Of a stretch of DNA of 9,802 nt, positions 7,504-9,802 are shown piece by piece; position 1 is the stretch's first letter; every line of letters starts with the position of its first letter. A program made the position numbers and the translations under genes. The notes beneath the pieces are model-generated. The model searched no databases, had not been told where the DNA came from, and saw only the letters and a list, made by a program, of their open reading frames with translations. This DNA comes from JAUVYV01 sp964585535 (lineage in GTDB: Bacteria; Planctomycetota; Phycisphaerae; Sedimentisphaerales; Anaerobacaceae). Location of the stretch: contig CAZPDW010000078.1 in the NCBI GenBank assembly GCA_964585535.1, positions 1-9,802 of the forward strand, given 5' to 3'.

Positions 7504-8997
7504 ATGTCATCCAAACCGAAAATATCACGTCGTGACTTCCTGGGCAAATCCACCCAGGCCGCCGCAGGAATCGCCGCCGTCGCCGGTTTGGCATCCTGCG
7601 CCCAGCCGACTGCCGGGCCGGTGCCCAAACGTCGAATCATTGGCGCAAACGACCGCATCAACATCGCCGTCATCGGCATCCACGGCCAGGGTATGGCTCA
7701 TGCCGAGGGATTCGCAAAAATCGAGAATGTCCGAATCAGAACACTGTGCGATGTGGACGAGAACCTCTTCGGCTCGCGGGCGAAAAAAATCGCCGACATA
7801 GCCGGGGCCGCGCCGCTTTACGAGCAGGACCTTCGCAGGGTCTTCGACGACAAGGACACCGACGCGGTCGCCATCGCCACGCCCAACCACTGGCACGCCC
7901 TTGCCGCCATCTGGGCCTGCCAGGCCGGCAAGCACGTCTATGTCGAAAAACCCTGCTCGTACAACATCTTCGAGGGCCGGAAAATGGTCGAGGCCGCCAG
8001 AAAATACAAACGCCTCGTTCAGGTAGGCTTCCAGAACCGCACCATCAAAAACGTCCGCCAGGCAATGCAGTTCCTGCACGAAGGCGGTATCGGAAACGTA
8101 TATATGGCGCGCGGACTCTGCTTTAAGCCGCGCGACAGCATCGGAAAGGTACCGAATGGTATCGGCTCGGGACCTACGTACAAATATTTCGTCTGGAACA
8201 AGCCCGGCGAAAACTATACCGCAGACTATATGAGCAGGGTCGATTACGACCTCTGGACGGGCCCGGCACCACTGCTGCCGTTCAATTATAACCGCTTCCA
8301 CTACAACTGGCACTGGAACTGGAACTACGGCAACGGCGATATCGGCAACCAGGGGCCGCACCAGTTCGACCTCGCAAGATGGGGGCTCGGCAAAAACGAG
8401 CACCCCGTCAGAATCCAGTCCATGGGCGGCTACTTCGTCTTCGACTCAGACCAGCAGACGCCCAACACCCAGACGGCCACCTTCGAATATTCCGATGGGA
8501 AAATCCTTCAGTTCGAGGTCCGGGGCGTTTACACCAACGATGAAGCTGCTATGTTAAAAAAGCTGGAGGACCAGGACATCTATTCGAAAATCCAGGATGG
8601 CGTTGCAATAGGTAACCTTTTCTATGGCTCAAAGGGCTGGATGTACCTCAACGGCAGTACCTGGAAGACCTTCTTCGGAAGAAACAACAAGCCGGGCCCG
8701 ACCTCCGAGAGCGTCGAAGAATCCGCAAATCCTATGAACATCATCGGAAGCGCATACAAAGGCCACTTCGACAACTTCATCGGCGCCCTGAGAAGCGGCA
8801 AAAGAGAAGACCTTAACTGCGACATTGAGCAGGGCTTTATGTCAACCGCCCTGCCTCACCTGGCCAATATCTCTTACCGGCTCAAACGCCAGGTCGTCTT
8901 CGACGGCGACAGCGAAAGGTTCCCCGGTGACAGCCAGGCAAACAAGATGCTGGCCCGAGATTACCGCCGGCCTTACGTTGTCCCGACGAGAGTGTGA
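7504..8997 (+). CDS. Gfo/Idh/MocA oxidoreductase, Tat-type lipoprotein
   Basis: The 497-aa product is a full-length Gfo/Idh/MocA-family NAD(P)-dependent oxidoreductase, a family that oxidises or reduces sugar and polyol hydroxyls. The N-terminus has a canonical twin-arginine motif SRRDFLG (8-14) and a lipobox LASC ending at Cys32, so it is probably exported folded and then lipid-anchored. The Rossmann domain shows VIGIHGQGMAH (56-66) with the glycine-rich loop, the acidic end of strand two at CDVDE (82-86), and TPNHWHA (126-132). The EKP motif carries the catalytic lysine (148-150). The C-terminal half contains an aromatic patch HYNWHWNWNYGNG (266-278) and GNQGPHQFD (281-289) with the likely catalytic His286. 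The ATG at 7504 has a strong AAAGGAG (7489-7495) 8 nt upstream. It is divergent from the minus-strand cluster, shares its control region, and ends at the terminator at 9011. Confidence 0.93.
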   Translation: MSSKPKISRRDFLGKSTQAAAGIAAVAGLASCAQPTAGPVPKRRIIGANDRINIAVIGIHGQGMAHAEGFAKIENVRIRTLCDVDENLFGSRAKKIADIAGAAPLYEQDLRRVFDDKDTDAVAIATPNHWHALAAIWACQAGKHVYVEKPCSYNIFEGRKMVEAARKYKRLVQVGFQNRTIKNVRQAMQFLHEGGIGNVYMARGLCFKPRDSIGKVPNGIGSGPTYKYFVWNKPGENYTADYMSRVDYDLWTGPAPLLPFNYNRFHYNWHWNWNYGNGDIGNQGPHQFDLARWGLGKNEHPVRIQSMGGYFVFDSDQQTPNTQTATFEYSDGKILQFEVRGVYTNDEAAMLKKLEDQDIYSKIQDGVAIGNLFYGSKGWMYLNGSTWKTFFGRNNKPGPTSESVEESANPMNIIGSAYKGHFDNFIGALRSGKREDLNCDIEQGFMSTALPHLANISYRLKRQVVFDGDSERFPGDSQANKMLARDYRRPYVVPTRV

Positions 8998-9010
8998 GGC
9001 GAAAAACCCG

Positions 9011-9047
9011 GACAGGCCCTGACGGCTTTTTCAGGGCCTGTCTTTTT
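9011..9047 (+). terminator. Intrinsic terminator after the 7504 oxidoreductase
   Basis: A perfect 12-bp stem, GACAGGCCCTGA (9011-9022) and TCAGGGCCTGTC (9031-9042), encloses an 8-nt loop and is followed by TTTTT (9043-9047). It begins 13 nt after the stop codon. It isolates the oxidoreductase from rplS. Confidence 0.92.
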
Positions 9048-9148
9048 GCTAATTACAGGCCGCACCCAACCCGGGTCGATATGCTCTGCGTCTTTTCAAA
9101 GGGCTTTGCCGAATCCTGCGACGACCTCACTTAATGCCGCATTTCTTC

Positions 9149-9186
9149 AAAAAAAACCTTGCCCAAAGCCGCCGAATCGCTATAAT
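9149..9186 (+). promoter_or_regulatory. rplS promoter with upstream A-tract
   Basis: A perfect -10 TATAAT (9181-9186) is preceded, with a 16-nt spacer, by TTGCCC (9159-9164, four of six matches to the -35). A run of eight A (9149-9156) lies just upstream of the -35, where an UP element would bind the RNA polymerase alpha subunits. This suits a strongly expressed ribosomal-protein gene. Transcription would start near 9193. The stretch 9048-9148 holds nothing I can identify. Confidence 0.65.
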
Positions 9187-9202
9187 GCAGTGTTTGCAGG
9201 CA

Positions 9203-9245
9203 GGCGATTGAAACCGTAAGGTATGTTCGAGTGAAGAAAATCGCC
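9203..9245 (+). other. Possible structured rplS leader
   Basis: Within the predicted leader of about 97 nt, GGCGATT (9203-9209) and AATCGCC (9239-9245) form a perfect 7-bp helix. It encloses a small hairpin ACC-GUAA-GGU (9213-9222) with a GNRA-type loop. The remaining 44 nt up to the start codon are unpaired as far as I can see, apart from a weak ribosome site (GGACGGG, 9277-9283). It could be an autoregulatory leader like those known upstream of other ribosomal-protein genes, or chance pairing. Confidence 0.3.
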
Positions 9246-9289
9246 GACAAACTACGATAATGGACTTCTGAACAACGGACGGGTAAAAT

Positions 9290-9658
9290 ATGAAAACTAA
9301 ACTGCTGGATGCCGTAGAAAGCGGGAGCTTGAAAAAAAGCGTGCCTTACTTTGAAATCGGCGATATTGTCGATGTCCACTACAAAATCAAAGAGGGCGAC
9401 AAGGAGCGCATCCAGGTCTTCAACGGCACCGTAATCGCACGCAGAGGCCGGGGCATCAACGAAACATTCACCGTCCGGCGTATCGTCGCCGGCGAAGGCG
9501 TCGAGCGTATCTTCCCGCTCCACTCGCCCAACGTCGTTACCATCAAAGCGATTAGAAGCGGCAAAACCAGAAGGGCGAAGCTCTATTTTCTCCGCAAGCG
9601 AACCGGCAAGGCCGTCCGGCTTGCCCAGCAGCACTCCGACCACACCGTCTCCAGATAA
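9290..9658 (+). CDS. rplS: 50S ribosomal protein L19
   Basis: The 122-aa basic protein is bacterial L19, a large-subunit protein located near the interface with the small subunit. Characteristic stretches are FEIGDIVDVHYKIKEGDKER (21-40), the block IQVFNGTVIARRGRGINETF (41-60), then FTVRRI, GVERIFPLHSP and the C-terminal AKLYFLRKRTGKAVR. It is slightly longer than the E. coli protein (115 aa) because of a short polar tail after residue 109. The ATG at 9290 has a poor ribosome site (GGG 6 nt upstream), but the conserved L19 sequence begins right after it. In many bacteria rplS closes the rpsP-rimM-trmD operon. Here its upstream neighbour is an unrelated oxidoreductase ended by a terminator, so it has its own promoter. 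Confidence 0.97.
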   Translation: MKTKLLDAVESGSLKKSVPYFEIGDIVDVHYKIKEGDKERIQVFNGTVIARRGRGINETFTVRRIVAGEGVERIFPLHSPNVVTIKAIRSGKTRRAKLYFLRKRTGKAVRLAQQHSDHTVSR

Positions 9659-9689
9659 CACCAACGCAAATCTCCGCCTGAGAACCTGC

Positions 9690-9715
9690 CAGTATCACCG
9701 CTTACAGCGATACTG
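9690..9715. other. Hairpin between rplS and tRNA-Arg, possible terminator
   Basis: CAGTAT (9690-9695) pairs with ATACTG (9710-9715), and CGCT (9699-9702) with AGCG (9706-9709) around a TAC loop, leaving a 3-nt bulge on one side. It begins 31 nt after the rplS stop. No T-run follows on either strand, so it may be only an RNA 3'-end stabiliser or a weak bidirectional terminator for the convergent rplS and tRNA genes. Confidence 0.4.
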
Positions 9716-9749
9716 TCTGTTGCAAGCATTAAAAGCCGGAGTTCACGAA

Positions 9750-9802
9750 TATCCCCGGTGCGACTCGAACGCACAACCTTTGGCTCCGGAGGCCAACGCT
9801 CT
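9750..9802 (-). tRNA. tRNA-Arg (anticodon CCG), 5' part beyond window
   Basis: The visible 53 nt run from the 3' side of the D stem to the discriminator base. The anticodon stem is TTGGC/GCCAA with loop CTCCGGA. The anticodon CCG (forward bases 9789-9787) reads the arginine codon CGG. A 5-nt variable loop AGGTT follows, then a T arm GTGCG-TTCGAGT-CGCAC and the 3' acceptor strand CGGGGAT with discriminator A. No CCA is encoded after it, so CCA must be added enzymatically. The 5' acceptor strand, expected to read ATCCCCG, and most of the D arm lie outside the window. Confidence 0.93.

Noticed and set aside
7525..8403. Minus-strand open frame of about 292 codons inside the plus-strand oxidoreductase
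   Set aside because: It is antisense to a clear Gfo/Idh/MocA gene, and its low-complexity Val/Asp/Ala-rich translation is typical of a shadow.
9081..9134. Short plus-strand frame of 17 codons between the terminator and the rplS promoter
   Set aside because: There is no ribosome site before it, it lies upstream of the predicted rplS promoter, and it has no recognisable sequence.

Overview
The window carries six complete protein genes, one complete ribosomal-protein gene and the 3' part of a tRNA gene. It looks like chromosomal DNA of a planctomycete-type bacterium (Phycisphaerae or similar). This is an inference from the gene families: Tat-exported Gfo/Idh/MocA oxidoreductases, a Tat-exported sugar-isomerase-type TIM barrel and a DUF6807 (PmoA-family) lipoprotein are typical of Planctomycetes, Verrucomicrobia and Bacteroidetes. 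No marker in the window settles the phylum.

Layout. Bases 1-172 hold a near-consensus sigma70-type promoter, followed by ileS (isoleucyl-tRNA synthetase, 173-3034, +). A convergent gap (3035-3188) separates it from a minus-strand cluster, transcribed from about 7275 down to 3189. In order of transcription this cluster holds a Tat-exported TIM-barrel isomerase/epimerase-like protein (7184-6327), a lipoprotein of the Gfo/Idh/MocA superfamily (6241-4841), a DUF6807/PmoA-like lipoprotein (4826-3870) and a LysE-type membrane transporter (3806-3189). A 319-bp divergent control region (7185-7503) has candidate promoters in both directions and an imperfect inverted repeat. It separates the cluster from a plus-strand Gfo/Idh/MocA oxidoreductase (7504-8997) that carries both a twin-arginine motif and a lipobox. 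That gene ends at a textbook intrinsic terminator (9011-9047). rplS (ribosomal protein L19, 9290-9658) follows with its own A-tract promoter and a possibly structured leader. The window ends inside a minus-strand tRNA-Arg(CCG).

How the genes may work together. The housekeeping genes (ileS, rplS, tRNA-Arg) flank a catabolic-looking island. Four of its five proteins carry export signals, two through Tat and two as Sec lipoproteins. Two are oxidoreductase-fold proteins, one is a sugar-isomerase-type TIM barrel and one belongs to a family of unknown function. This set resembles known routes in which a glycoside is oxidised by a Gfo/Idh/MocA enzyme to a keto-sugar and then processed by TIM-barrel lyases, hydratases or isomerases. 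Here it would act in the cell envelope. The substrate cannot be read from the sequence. The LysE-type gene at the end of the cluster could be an exporter for a product, or a passenger.
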